Positions 45,566 to 58,144 are shown, counted from the stretch's first letter. The stretch: DNA of 64,000 bases from Ustulina deusta (GCA_023159155.1 JAJNNX010000001.1:248001-312000), one strand, 5' to 3'. Notes: a model not told the origin generated them from the sequence alone. Translations and numbers: made by a program.

Positions 45566-46431
45566 ATAGAATGTGTTACAACCACGCCGGTACCTCTCTG
45601 GATAAGCCGCGACTGCCCCGATGTAATGAACCTTTGGACAAATAACACTTGTGTATATAGATAGATACTAGTCTACGAAGGAGGCGTATAGTGGATGCGT
45701 GTGGGGCGTGGTACCCAGCTATCTTCTTTACCTGCCTCCCAATTTCCATAATACCTATGTTCCTCGAGGAGAAGGTTATAACAAGGGCTGGGATCTGGGC
45801 TTGTAATTGACCCTATTCACAATATAATCATCTTCAACGGCTGCCAAGGTTCAGATAACTCTCCAATAGGAAGACTTTCAGTTGCAGGGCTAGCCTAAGC
45901 CTAGATAAAACCTCCGAGGCCGGCAGAGATGCCTCATATTAGCGCGGGCTGAATAGTCTCACTTTCAGTAGATCCGAGTATGTCGGAGACTAACCCTAAT
46001 CGGTCAGAAGAGCTCTACTGTACATGCCAGTCGCGTCGTGTTCAGCGCGCGTAACATGTGCTACGTCTGGGGACACGTAGAGTTCCTGGCATTTCGATTC
46101 CAATTGCGAGGAAGGCTGTTGCTAGACCAAAAGGATGATGACCTAAAGGCCGCTTGGCTCTTCAGTCAGGATCCTGGACTCCGCCCTCACAGGCCGTAGC
46201 ATGCTGGGACTCAGTTGGTTATTATGAAGTCCTACGGTCTTTTGATCTGGAGGCTGCGTCGTTTACCGTAGGATGACCTCCTGCTGGACGAAGATTCACA
46301 CAATTCCCAGGTTTTGAGAGACATTGAACAACGAAGCTGGCGCAGGACTTTTGAAAGTGTATTATGGGGATGTGATGTGGCGGTGCGGTCGGTGCGTTGG
46401 ACTGTGGCTAAACAAGAGCGGGGGCTGAATT
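45566..46431. other. spacer, no gene recognised
   Basis: Nothing supportable beyond short frames. Confidence 0.4.
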
Positions 46432-46530
46432 GGCATTTCCATTGGAATTTCCATTGGAATTTCCAATTTTTCAATGGTATTTCCATTGGCATTTCCAAGG
46501 AATTCCCAACGAAATTGGAAATTCCAATCT
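46432..46530. repeat. tandem palindromic TTTCCATTGGAA repeat
   Basis: Five to six imperfect units of TTTCCATTGGAATTTCCA, each near-palindromic, then GAAATTGGAAATTCCAAT. Both strands translate to repetitive W/F/E/M frames that are not genes. It could fold into hairpins or bind a dimeric factor. Confidence 0.8.
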
Positions 46531-46794
46531 GAGGACTTGAACAAAATAACCATTCAAGGACTCACAGCGGACAATGACAAATCGATGCATTGCGGCTTCA
46601 CCTACACAATTCTTGCCGGGTTTCAAAGTCCTTGTATTTCACTCGTAAATATCTCAACTACCCTAACCTGTCTGTCGCTCAAGTTCCTTTGGTCTCAAAG
46701 TTTCGGAGTCGAAAAACGAAGTCGAAACCTAATTTTCTTCTTGACATATCCTGAACACCACTATCCAAGCTGTACAATGCCTGGAGTGTATGGC
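46531..46794. other. spacer
   Basis: 3' flank of the next minus-strand gene; nothing seen. Confidence 0.35.
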
Positions 46795-47451
46795 CTACAC
46801 GACTTCATCTTCGACTAATGAATCGGTGCTGCGACCACGACAAAGTCTCTCAGCGGGCATGGGGGCAATTTCTTGACGCGGCCGGGCATGTTTCGCCTTC
46901 TCTGAACCTGTTCCGCCGGCACCTGCAGACGCGATGATCTCAGACGTCAAGGAAGAAAGTTCCTCCTCAGAGTTGGCAGTAGGAGCACCGTCAGTGACGG
47001 GTTGTCCTAGTGCTGCGTGAGCTGCTGCGCCGTCCTCACAGTTGGCTGGGTGTCTTGGGATGTTGTCACGATGTCGTCGTCTTGAACGCGACTCGGTAAT
47101 TACGATGGCGAGGTTAATCAAGGAGACCGCTGTCATGATAGCACCCAGCGCTGCCATGGTCATGAACGATGTACGATTCAGGTTGTAGGATTCCATCGCT
47201 ATATCCGTTGAACTACCGCCCGAAGACACTGGCAGTGCCAGCACCATGCGAACCTGATACATCAAGAAAGTTCCCACTGCAAGCTTGTGCTGAGTGTGGA
47301 CGCCAGTGCGACAGAGCTTGACTAGTATGAGGAGGCCATTCAAGGCCATGATCTGCGTCATAGCCAGCATAGCTGCCTTTACAGCCACAATGGGTATCTG
47401 GCCCCCAGAACTCAGAGTGTCCTGAAAATTGGCCATGGTCAGGTTGATCAT
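46795..47451 (-). CDS. hypothetical multi-pass membrane protein
   Basis: 218 aa from ATG at 47451 (a second in-frame ATG six codons on). Hydrophobic segments at about residues 20-43 (IPIVAVKAAMLAMTQIMALN), 58-75 (AVGTFLMYQVRMVLALPV) and 95-117 (SFMTMAALGAIMTAVSLINL) suggest three membrane spans. They are followed by a basic stop-transfer (RSRRRHR) and a hydrophilic, acidic C-terminal tail of about 90 residues. Single exon. This resembles many fungal orphan membrane proteins; no family recognised. Confidence 0.6.
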   Translation of the reverse strand: MINLTMANFQDTLSSGGQIPIVAVKAAMLAMTQIMALNGLLILVKLCRTGVHTQHKLAVGTFLMYQVRMVLALPVSSGGSSTDIAMESYNLNRTSFMTMAALGAIMTAVSLINLAIVITESRSRRRHRDNIPRHPANCEDGAAAHAALGQPVTDGAPTANSEEELSSLTSEIIASAGAGGTGSEKAKHARPRQEIAPMPAERLCRGRSTDSLVEDEVV

Positions 47452-49247
47452 CGCCTTTTTCTCTCTTCCCGGTCGTTGCTACCCTTGTCTAATGATAATG
47501 GGCTGTAGTGTACTCTCACGTATCGTGTTATTTCGGAGGCACTCCACAATGTGCTTGGAACCAAGTCAACGTGCAATAATTGGATATTCCTAATGCAGAA
47601 TGTAGGGGACCTTCTTTGATTGATACAGCATCAGCAGGGAACAGGAACACAGCGGCGACATCGACCAGTACAGAATTTGAACCGGATCAATCCCCGTCAA
47701 TGAACACGATATTGGTCACTCATCGCGCCTAGGCAAGAGCTCCAGGGATATTTCAGTCACGATGAAACATAGGACCGTCATACGATCCGGATGGGGCGTG
47801 ATGCTCAGCACACACGTCGAGAGATAAACAAGAAAGCTCTTGTTGCATTAGAAAAGGGGCCGAACTTACGGTGTCTGACGCAAATGCACCAGTTGCGTTT
47901 GTGTCGGGCTGCGTGCGGGTATGTTGAGGATCCTGAAGAGGCGACGAGTTCGAGATTGATTGATTAAGTTGAACGTCGTGAGGGGCGATACCGCCGCATC
48001 TCCTGGCCTCCCAAGGGGTTCTAGGACGTGGCAAGCTCTATCTGTAAGGTAACAGATGGACAATTACTTGGGACTCAACAATTCAGTCTGCCTACCGGCG
48101 GGGTGGTCACAGGACGCAACAATAGCGAAAAATGTGTGATGAGGGCTCGGTGGGAAGAGTGAGGGGAGGGGCAGGCTATGGCACGACAGAAGAAACTGGA
48201 GGAGCTACGAAGCGCGCCATTTCTCGGGGTAGGAGGGAGACATGAGCATGCCAACTAAGTCGGGAACATCGCCGGGTTCGACCACTCAAACCCCAACAGA
48301 AGAGAGGCATAGTCCTGATGGTCGTCGTCTATTCGCCAGTGCAGGCGATGGCGGTATCGAATTGTACAGTGTCCAGATACACACCCGCTAATATGGCCAG
48401 GTTTGGAAATGGAAGACAAGGAGCTGTCCTCGAGTAGGTATCAGATCTAGAGACACTAGCTTTGACGTTCTCATTTACGTCGTCCTGCTAGTTCCCCCCC
48501 CTCCCCCCTCGTCATCTCTTGAAATTCTCGTTCATATCTACAGCAAACTCGATCTGATTACATCCAACGGCTAGGTATTATCACAGTGGCGCGATGTGGG
48601 AAAGCTTTACGCCTGAACACAATTCAATGAAGCTCACCTTCACCCCCATGGTCGCCGATTGGGCACATTTACACTGTGTCTGTTCAAGTTTCAGGCGGCT
48701 TTAATACGACGAATTAATACCAAGCTAGACCGGTAGCTGCTTTGCACAAATCACGAGCGCTACCCCTACTACCTTCTATTGGCTCGGCAAAACATTGCGG
48801 CTGACATTCTATATCGCTTGCGAACCAAGTAGCACCTCTCACCTGCAATTGGCTCGGTTATGACCATGGTGACGTGTTCAAAATTGCATTTTGCTGCCAT
48901 TGGAAGACCAAAACTTGGATTACATCCTCTACCGTGTCGTTCTGTTGTTCTATAGGTCTTGATGCCAGGAAACCCTTCAGCTGCGGTGCTTTCCATGCAT
49001 TTCTAGTTCTATAGCATGAAATGCAGTTTTTAACAGTACATTTTCTTAACAAACGCGAGATACATTTCCAATGTGTTGACACCTGCAGTCGCACGTAGCC
49101 TCAACTAGTCGGCCTCCCGCTTACTACAATTCCCCTCTTCGATCGCCACTACTGCAAACTACGTTCAACCTCACAAAGTTCAATATTAATAACAGTAGAC
49201 ATCTCCCGAACACAGCGCAATAGGGCGCCAAGTCCAGACCTTACGGC
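47452..49247. other. 1.8 kb spacer
   Basis: Minus frames at 47753-48063 and 48769-49094 have no recognisable features. A C-run (CCCCCCCCTCCCCCC) sits near 48495. Otherwise nothing seen. Confidence 0.4.
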
Positions 49248-50709
49248 ATGATGCTATCATCGAAGCCTAATCAACCAGGACAGATTTCGGCCAATCCAGC
49301 AAAGACAAAGCCTGACAGCCACGCTGGGTTAGTTCGATCCTTGAGCCCATACACAAGCATTGAAGACAGGGACGAAGGTACATGACAATGTTCAATCTGA
49401 TTTTATACATCTAAATCACCTAAATTCCATCTCTCTGTTTAATCCATTAATTCCTGGCTAACTCGTGAAGACGTTGTTGACGCATCTGGCGAACTTCAAC
49501 AAACAACTCAGAAAGACATCGAAACCGTTCTATATCAACTCCAGAAGGATCTCATCGAAGCTGTGCGCATGGTTCCACCTCCACCAGACCAAATATGCTC
49601 CCCATCGTCCCACGGCGCAGGCACCGAAGGCAGTGTGGAATCGGCTATCAAAAGATGTGTTCAGAGTGCTCTCGAAAGATGGACTCTCGAGTCTAAAACA
49701 ATCTCGTCACCACCGGCTGAGGCATCTGCGTCACACATCGCCGGCACCTCTGATTACTCCCCATCTTCTCTACACGAAGCAATAACCCAGTTCCCCAGCA
49801 CGCCCTCCGATATACCAAGTCCGCCGTTCCAACTCTCCGCCCCCGAAGCTTCCAATCCGCAATTGGGTAGCAAGCGCCCAGTAAACCATCCACTCAACGC
49901 CCTATCAGGTTCTGCTGATTCGACCTCTCCCGAGCCTTCTAGCATTCGCCGCAAGGCTTCGATAGACACAGAACCAGATGAACCCGCAAGCCGAGTTTCC
50001 CGTCGATCAAATAAGACAGATTGGGAGAAATTTAGGCCGGTGTTGAAGCGCCTGTATATGAAGGAGAATTTGCCGCTAGCAGAAGTTATCGAGATCATGA
50101 AGAAGAATCACCACTTCTCGCAAACGTAAGGCTACTTCAACTGAAAAACCAGGACCGTATAAACTAAATGTGATAGATAGTCCGAAACAATATCGATATC
50201 AATTGGGAGAGAAGTGGAACTGGAGAAAGTACAACGCAAACACTTCTTATCGATCTTATCCCGACCGAATCAAGACCACAAACCACAAGTGCGAAGGTGA
50301 AGGGGCTAGTGCGAAGCAATATCAATACCAGTCCACTCCTGGTTCATATACTCTTGACCCATTCAGGATCGCAAGCCACGAATGGGACGCAGGAAGTGCT
50401 AGTACGACGCAACATCAGGATCAGTTCTATCCGCCAGCGTTGGAAATGTACTGTTGTCCCAGCCCACTCAAGATCACAAACGACGAGTGCGACAGAGGAG
50501 TTGGCTCTGTACTGCGACCGGAGGATCCATATACCCCGGATTCTTCGTTTCATATCACGTTCGACCCGACCCCAACTGACCCGTGGTTGATCCCGCGTCC
50601 AATAGAACCGCCCAAACCCCCATCCTCATGTACTACCAACGACACAGGAGACGCCCTATCCCGCACCGAAAGGAGGATTCTAGAAGAATACACGAGACCT
50701 AGTCCGTGA
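49248..50709 (+). CDS. Clr5-domain protein
   Basis: Three exons, 49248-49377, 49471-50125 and 50181-50709, 437 aa. The first 220 residues are Ser/Pro-rich. A Clr5 domain spans the second intron: TDWEKFRPVLKRLYMKENLP, LAEVIEIMKKNHHFSQT, then across the junction PKQYRYQLGEKWNWRKYN, the helix pairs with conserved tryptophans that define the family. Clr5 domains are fungus-specific; the fission yeast founder acts in heterochromatic silencing, while many filamentous copies head ankyrin or TPR proteins. Here the rest is a hydrophilic tail in which segments of the KQYQYQ/TTQHQDQF kind recur, perhaps decayed duplications. Splice sites are GT-AG; the acceptor at 50180 was chosen over one four bases earlier because it keeps the frame. 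Confidence 0.8.
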
Positions 50710-51302
50710 CGGTGGTTATGGACCTTTGCTTATCAAGTTGTGTCCACTATCCACCACAGTTAGGGGGTTCATAACATTGGACAACGAGATGAGAGGGATC
50801 TCAATCGAAATTGACATTGACGGCTATCGTGGGTTATTTAACTACTTCGGTAGAGAATTAAACCTGTCTCGGAGATAAGATACCTAAATTTGTGGCGCTA
50901 CAGACCGCGCATGAAAAGTACATGAGACGAGATACCTCTCTATTCTGGGCTAGGCACAGACCCGGTGATCTGTCTGAGATGTGGCTGTCCAACAAGCTTT
51001 CAGACTCTTTTTTTCGCCTGCTTCTCTGATTTCACATCGTCGAGACTGCCGCGTCTATTGTCCCTTCGTCCTAAATCGTCTTAGACAGAAGGGGCTCTTG
51101 CTAGCTAACTCAAGACCAGTGCGAAGCCCCGAAGACAGTACTTGTTTTTATAGACTGGCTGTACGTGAAGTGGTAGATGATAAGCGTAAAGGATTAGGAA
51201 TCCCATTACGCCCTTGCCACTTGGTATCAACTGCCTAAAATAAGTCAATGTAACGAGATTTATTCCAAAATATACTCCGAAACCTAGGAGCTCTGGCCCG
51301 AG
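50710..51302. other. spacer between Clr5 and HET genes
   Basis: Convergent 3' ends; an 85-codon plus frame (50981-51238) is without features. Confidence 0.4.
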
Positions 51303-53633
51303 CTACTCTAACTGGATGGTTTGAACTCTTCGCCCTTCGAAGAAATCCATATCCTGTTCCAATCCCGAACTTTCAATTAAATGATGCGGCATTTGAGGCG
51401 CTTGCTGAACTTTTCTCGTATCAATGTGGAACAGCCCTAGGCGCCGGAACCGAGGCGGATCCTGATTACGTGATGCGTTTACAGGCTCAAGAACAAGTCC
51501 AACAGGCCCACGCTTTTTAAGTCCGACACAAAGTCCAATCTCCAGAAGCCACACCGGTACATGAAGCCCATGCTCTCTAGTCAACCTGTCTGCAGAATCG
51601 CATGTGTCCGGGTACACCGTAGCAAACCGTACCCTCCTCGTAGTGATGCTACCGATGTTTCGAGTTTATCCACTAGCGGGAGAATCTCCGTTAAGATCGA
51701 TGTGCAACGTCCCATCCCCTACATCCCAGAAAGACCGCCTCATTCGACCTTTCAACGTCAATATCGCATGAGTAACGGAGCCGCATTTCGCACTGGCGTC
51801 CGCAAGCCCGATGTCAGCATCCAGCAGCACGGCCCGGCAATCGCGATCACATGCTCGCCCGAAAATGAACAGGACGTGGCAATTTACGCCCACCCAGGAC
51901 CAAGATGGTCCCTGGTACACCTCTGGTCCGGGCGGCAATTCACTCCTAATTCCTACTTTCCCTTGTTGCGGTTTTGAGGATTTGGTCACCTCGGTAGCAT
52001 CTGCGTGCCAATATAACAGACTGGGGAGAGATGACTTCCAGATACCCGCCAAGTATTCCTCATTCTCGTCCCGTCCCTCCTTTCTGAAGTGCGCCAGGAA
52101 TGTTTCTGCGACCCCTGAGATGCCAAGGATGCGGTCTGTTGGCACAGACAACAGCCGTGGGGTGTATTCACTTAGTACTGTCTGCCATCGGCTGTGCAGC
52201 CATTCGCGGGCCCAAGCAGTGCTGGAATTCTGAGTGGCTAATTCCTTCAAGTCCGCGACGAGGTCACCATGCAAGTACATTATCTGAGAGGTGTGATCTT
52301 CGGGGTTCTTGTCCCACTTCCAGCCGTCCGTGTAGCTGCGAGTGGCGGCGATGGCGGAGGCGGGAGAGCTCGCACACGTCCATCTAGTCTGTCGGCTGCC
52401 GAACTCAAGGACCCTGTTCGAAAGATACCGTTCCTGCAACGTCCACGCTCGGGAATCAATGGGCTCGCTACTATCCCTGCTACCTTTGATAACTGTCAAA
52501 TATGCCGACCCGACCGTCAGGTTAGCACCAGAACACCGGAACGGAAGACGGGTGGCCAGCTGTGTCTGCGATGTCAGATTAATCTCGCCCACGAATCCGT
52601 CCACAGCCCGGCTAGCTCGCGACGCAATAATTGTCACAGTGGCTTGGCTATATATGCGCGCCATGTTGGCAATCTGCAATGCCTTGTCCCCTTCATCGTC
52701 CTGGATAATGCACAGTGAATCCGCCCAGAGACACACCAGACCGAGAGCCGCGGTCGTCTTAACCGCATCTTGAAGAGATTTAGGAAGTTTGTGCCAGCTT
52801 AGAGACATGTCGCCGGATTGCATTCGCGCCTTCGTCGTCTTGTAGGGCTGGTCACCACCCCAGCAGTAGCTGAGTGCGGCAAATGGCTCAATTGGCCTAT
52901 TCGTCACCGCTGTCTCGAGTGCGACGTGAAAGTCGCATGAGCCGCAACCATTGCAGATACGCAAGACACGCAAGGGCATGAAAGTTTGGGAGACATTTTG
53001 GCATTTCGCATGTGAGGTTTGGCACTCTTGCAGCCACTGCCTGGCAAGCGTGAGATTGTGAGCTGAACCTGGAAAGCGGTTGATAGGCCGATTGTGAATG
53101 AGGCGATCTGCTGCATCGCCTAATAGACTACTCGTCAGTTATCTCCGTCTTACTTGGTAGAGAAACCAGTTGTTATAAAGGTGAATAAGAGAGTCTAATA
53201 TACCCTGAGTCGTGAATACATCGACTGAGCATTGTGAAAAGACCCGACATCTGCCCCATTGTGGATGCACTGCCGCGTCTTTTTCCCAAAGACCGAAAAA
53301 GACAATCTCATCGACGGGGTAGCGATCGACTAATGACATAGAATAGGTTTCAGCGCACACCGCTATGCTCGAGGCATTTCCGCTCGCTTTCAGGATATCA
53401 TATCGTTCTGGACTCGAGGAGGAACTCTCCTTCCAAAGCGAGTCTAGCCATAAGCATAGCTCACACCGGTCCGCAAGCCCGTGAAGCACGTCTTCTAATG
53501 TCGCGTCGAAAAAGAAGATACCCGAGGGTATATCCTCTCCGCTGCTGCTTTGGTCAAATGATGGTTGGTGCTCGAAGTCGATTGCGAATTTTTGACAATT
53601 GTGACAAGAGTGGAAACGCTCTGGAGGGATCAT
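51303..53633 (-). CDS. HET-domain (heterokaryon incompatibility) protein with in-frame stop
   Basis: Exons 53633-53204 and 53119-51303 on the minus strand; the 84-bp intron (GTATAT...TTAG) joins FTTQG to DAADRLIHNRPINR. The HET domain shows FAALSYCWGG (about 223-232), then LPKSLQDAVKTTAALGLVCL, WADSLCIIQDDE and, later, SRAWTLQERYLSNRVLEFGS, all family hallmarks. HET proteins trigger cell death after fusion of unlike hyphae. Reading to the first stop gives 627 aa, but the same frame continues past a TAA at 51666-51668 for another 120 codons with typical C-terminal sequence (LHVPVWLLEIGLCVG, FRRLGLFHI). The stop is thus probably a CAA-to-TAA mutation or an error; the domain itself is intact. 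Confidence 0.85.
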
Positions 53634-55487
53634 TGTACTTCATACACGGAATGTGTTCGAAGAACGACGCGATGCGATAGCGATCCCGTGCTGAGATAAT
53701 CTACGGAGGAATAGATGGGAGAGTGGGGAACGCTTACCGATTCTGCGGAACGGCATGATCCACGTAGGTATGCCCTCACCGTGGCTCTATTCTAATTATC
53801 TTCCCTCACTCTACTGTACAAGACCATTTACCCACCTGGGTTAGCTCATCATATCTCCATTCATACTTAGATGTATCTAGAACAGAGCAGTTTGGAATCA
53901 GCCCTACCATATCCGGCCATTACCGCTAGTCTAGGGCTCGGAGTTAAGGCTGCCTGGGGTTTGATATACCATAAATGGAAGTGTCCCACCACCCTACTTA
54001 GGGGTACTGCTGGGGCCATCGAGCAAATTGATACCTTTATAAATCATTCCATTCATTCGGACGAATCCAAATCCATTCGGACGAGAATAGCGGAATTTGA
54101 GGCTTAAGGGTTCGCGCCTCTTATCCGGAATTGGGATTTGTAAGCGGGACCTCAAAATCTACTTCGTAGAGTTGTTGTTCATTTAGGGTTAGCAAATCAA
54201 TTAATGGAGAAGATGTAAGATGCTAGCGCTGTTTCTGCCAATCAGAATAGTTAGCGCCGGCACTAGAGTTTAGACGGTGCCTTGACGATCCAAGATCCGT
54301 GTCATCCCGTCGAACACATCTATATTACTTTAGACTGCCTATTATGCGAATTAGACTCTTAACAAGCCAGTATAACCTATATAGGAAAAATTTCAAGCTT
54401 GTTCTCTATATTTCTACGTAGTTATTTTAGTTTAAGAGGTTACAGTTTAGTAATAATGATAGTAATAAAGATATATGATAAATGAGTGGTACTACAAGGT
54501 GTGTCATTTTCATTCGACCCTACTTCTAACCGCTAAAGGAGTAAATTGTCCATATAACACTCCTACACGATAGATATTATATAGGTATTTATCTCTAAAC
54601 AGGCTTACCGACCGAGTGATTCACGTACCGCTTATGGATAATGGTGTGAGAAGGAGTGTGTAGACCCTTGCTTCTCTTCTCTCGGTGAGGTGAGGCGAGA
54701 TAATAGCTGGGTAAAGTATAACGCGTACTAATAATGTAGCGTTGCATACCAATACCCCGTTCCGGAAAGAGCGGGTATTGGAGCTATAATCTAGCACGCC
54801 ATGAAGTTTTGCAACAGCTAGATATACTTACAAGAGTTAGACATATTAGTAAGACATAGGATAGAACAGTTTGTGTCTAATGGTCTCCAGCAAGTTTAGG
54901 ATTAATAGATACTATTAGAACGTGAAACAACATTAACTAAACACTTAATTAATCAATAGATGTGTGGTTAAGGAGGGGTCGGGGATTTTGATGTTATCAG
55001 TTGGTTCAAGAAAGACAATCTCAGGGTGTTTAGTTAGGGGCTTAAAACCAAGCTGACAGGGAATGACTCCTTTGTAACTAGTTACCCTTGCTGGGTGATT
55101 TCTGTTGTTGACATATGTTGGGAGTATCTGCAGTCATCGTATCGTCTCTTTAACACAAACTCTACTTAGTTCAGTATGGGTAAAGCTAACCCAATCTTCG
55201 TACACTTGGCAGTCAGCGCCATACCTTCAAAAGCCCAACAGCCCTTGAGGTACTTACACCAAATTGCCCTTGTAAAAGCTCGTGCCAGGGCTTACCGGGG
55301 GGCTTGTCCAAAGCCTCAAGCCCGCAATATTTCTTGTGGTCCCTTGTATACCTCTGTAGACCAGTATATATAAGACTATCCAGCTCGACCTCTAGATGCT
55401 TTGAATACGCCTCTCTACCATTGCTTCTACGTACCTTTCTACTATCCTACAGCTTCAGCCCTTCAATTCTCTAAACCAACGAGCAAC
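53634..55487. other. AT-rich 1.9 kb spacer
   Basis: One ATG-started frame at 53871-54107 (78 aa, starting MYLEQSSLESALPYPAIT) looks like the head of a fungal STAND-type protein whose body is missing, but this is weak. The rest is AT-rich without genes. A TATATAAG at about 55365 may serve the next gene. Confidence 0.35.
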
Positions 55488-56051
55488 ATGCACAGCACCA
55501 AAGTTCTCCTCGCTATAAGCGCGCTTGCGGGCACTTCACTATCTCAGAAATCTGACAGTGAATACTGCTCCGCGGTCGTGGGCACGTTGCTCTCCAGCCT
55601 AATCGCGCAGGCGCCTACAACACCTGCTGTGATTCTCTCCTATGTGGCCACTCAAACCGCCTACCCTTCAGTCCCCCCATTCATGACGGGTAGTTTCGAA
55701 TCCCACGCCTCACAGCTTTGCGCCATCGCCGAGCAGCTGCCTTCCTCTCTTTTGCCCACATTCCAGTCCTTTGCCTCGAACCTTCTCGCCGTTGGCAAGT
55801 CCTACGAGCCCGAGCTTATAGCCTACATCACGGACTGCTCGCCGGAGAATGAGGTCGCCAGCATGACCAGCGCGCTTGAGTCTTATTTCACTCCTACGGG
55901 CAACCCCTGCCCCCAGACGGCTACTCCCACCGGCAGTTCCAACGGAACCTACTCGACCTCGATCGTCACAGCCGCTGCCGCCAGACCTACGGGTGTCTTG
56001 CTGGGTGTAGCAGCTCTGGGTGGTGCTGCCGGTGCTGCAGCCATGCTCTAA
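55488..56051 (+). CDS. secreted GPI-anchored cysteine-containing protein
   Basis: 187 aa. The signal peptide is residues 1-19 (MHSTKVLLAISALAGTSLS). The mature part is short with four cysteines (EYC, LCAIAE, DCSPE, PCPQ) likely forming two disulphides, then a Ser/Thr-rich linker and a hydrophobic small-residue tail (VLLGVAALGGAAGAAAML) that ends the protein, typical of GPI attachment. The plan fits fungal infection-structure-specific/DUF7735-like wall proteins of unknown role. I start at 55488; the frame is open upstream but without an ATG. Single exon; CG-rich codon use compared with the AT-rich flanks. Confidence 0.78.
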   Translation: MHSTKVLLAISALAGTSLSQKSDSEYCSAVVGTLLSSLIAQAPTTPAVILSYVATQTAYPSVPPFMTGSFESHASQLCAIAEQLPSSLLPTFQSFASNLLAVGKSYEPELIAYITDCSPENEVASMTSALESYFTPTGNPCPQTATPTGSSNGTYSTSIVTAAAARPTGVLLGVAALGGAAGAAAML

Positions 56052-56811
56052 ACGGCTACGGTGGAATAGATGAATGGAGATGAAGGAGGGTACTGAGTAT
56101 ATGGTAGCAGAGAACTTGCCTGTATATAGTTAAGGCTTTTGCGCAAAATGACCAACAATGGCGCGCGCGGGTCAGTTCCTCAGCGCCGCGCCCGCCAGTT
56201 GCTGCGTTTTGGCCTCGGCCCTCCAGACCTACCTAAAGAGCCGTTTTAGATATATAAAAGGATCGATTTAGCTCGCCTTAGAGGTTTTATCACAATTTTT
56301 GTTCTCTTTTGTGCAAAGTCTTATATCACCCATAAAAAAATATTTAGCTTTCTCTTTGTCTTGGTTAGACCAGTGATAGGAAGTGCTCTGCATCTTAGCC
56401 AAGCATCTCTATCTCTTTAACGCAGTAAAACAATAATTAGCTAATTATATTGCATGTATAGCTAGATCGAAAGTTGCAGGTTGAAGGTCGAACATTTAAA
56501 GGTTTATATGTATGGCTAGTTAGTGTTACAGAAGGTTTATTATACTATATAATTAGCCCAAAAATAAGGAGTTTTTTACCTTTGGCTAAAAAGGGTTTCT
56601 AGTTCGTTATTTAAAGCAAATAATATATTTTATTAAATTAATATAAGTAGCTGATTAATTAGTTAATTCAAGCAAACCAAAGTGATAGCCAATATTACGT
56701 GGCTTTGCTTGGCCTGTGGCCAGCGCTGGTGGCAGGAGGGTTAGGTATTGAATTCTTTATGACTCTACCGATGTTAGAGACAATCAAATCAATCCATCAA
56801 TCAAGCAGCCA
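56052..56811. other. AT-rich spacer
   Basis: No supportable gene. TTAGCTAATTA-type sequence resembles the AT-rich repeat debris seen at 9-11 kb, but no boundaries are visible. Confidence 0.4.
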
Positions 56812-58144
56812 TCAACCCCCCAAAGCCACCAAAGCCTCTCTCTCCTGCTCTTCAAGATCAAAATCATATAAAAAATCTCACTTCCACTCCAGCGCCTTCC
56901 TCCAGTCCTCAAGGGTCTCATACTTCTCCTGGCTGCACAGGATATTACCAACTTCTCTACTTGACTGGATGACCTGTTTACACCACGGCATCCTCACCTA
57001 CTCGAATACCTTGAAAGTTTTGTTTATATCTTTCGGATCGGCGATTTCACCCAGTAAAGCTGCGAGGATAACGCAATCCTCAAGAGCCCGTCCAGCGCCA
57101 GCACCTTGCCACGGTGTAGATGCGTGAGCAGCGTCGCCAATGAGACAGATGTTGTTTCGACAATACGCCGCTGTAGATTTGTGCTCATGCTGTGAGTACG
57201 CATGGAGGGAAGGGTCGGATAAGAGTTGCTATGTTCCAGTCAATGATCGTCCCCATATTCCGAATATATAGAATTCCGAGAACCTTACCTCTACTATACC
57301 ATTAGCCACGTTCCACTTCTGGCGTAATCTCTGTTTCTCTTCATCTTCAATCTTTCGCTTTCGACCTCCCTGTCTCTCCTTCACATCCTCAACGCTCGAA
57401 ATAATAGCTTGAACCATTGTCCCGCCGGCAACCAACGCATACAATAACAGCGCGCCATCGGCTGTGAAAGCATACTGTTGCCCACACCTTAAATACTCCT
57501 CGTCTACACTGTCGCGAACCTTTTCACTTGGAAAACCGGCCCAGCAATCCCAGAAACCAGCGGGTGAGCTGTGCTCTTGGCCGGCGAGAACATGCCCTCG
57601 AACATGACTGCTGATCCCGTCGGCGCCAATTACGGCGTCAAAGTGACGAGTAGTGCCGCCCCCGAATATGAGAGTTACGCCAGCAGGCCCCTCGTCTATG
57701 GACGTCAACTTCATATTCGCATGCAGGATTTTCTCAGGCAGATGCGCTAGGAGCTCCTTGGAGTAACGACGCCCGAGGGACTGAGATCCTGGGCTTCATA
57801 TTCGGGATTTCGAACAGAAATTCTCCTTTCTTCGGGCCAGAACCCCTATTTCTTAAATCAACCTCTTATTCCCCACGTTTGCATCCTCATATTCACTCAA
57901 CAACCATAACGCGGATCGACTCGGTTGGTACGGCGCCCGCCTTCTCTACCAGAGTGTCCACTGCCGCAGGCAATATTCGTTCCAGTGCGGTCAAGGCGCT
58001 TCGGCTAAGGCCTACTGTAGCACCACGCTCAGAGAACTCCTTAGACTCGTAATACACTTCAATCTCGAAACGGGGGTTCCTTATAAGCAGGTTTGCAAGA
58101 CTGACGCCCGCTAGGCCTCCTCCTATGATAGCTATACGCATCAT
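56812..58144 (-). pseudogene. FAD-dependent monooxygenase (salicylate hydroxylase-like) pseudogene
   Basis: Minus strand. It starts MMRIAIIGGGLAGVSLANLL (GxGxxG Rossmann motif), then VPRASLLQ, LLAHLPEKIL, FDAVIGADGISSHVRG (the DG motif), and, after a GTAAGG...ACATAG intron, NNICLIGDAAHASTPWQGAG (the GD motif that contacts FAD ribose). These define group A flavoprotein monooxygenases, which hydroxylate aromatic or related substrates with NAD(P)H. Breaks: frameshift near 57765 (one extra G), another near 57845, TAG at 56998-57000 and TGA at 56878-56880. The catalytic core motifs survive, so inactivation is fairly recent. It probably belonged to a catabolic or secondary-metabolite pathway. Confidence 0.85.

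Noticed and set aside
46232..46553. Repetitive frames rich in Met, Glu, Phe and Trp on both strands
   Set aside because: Produced by the TTTCCATTGGAA tandem repeat, not by a gene.
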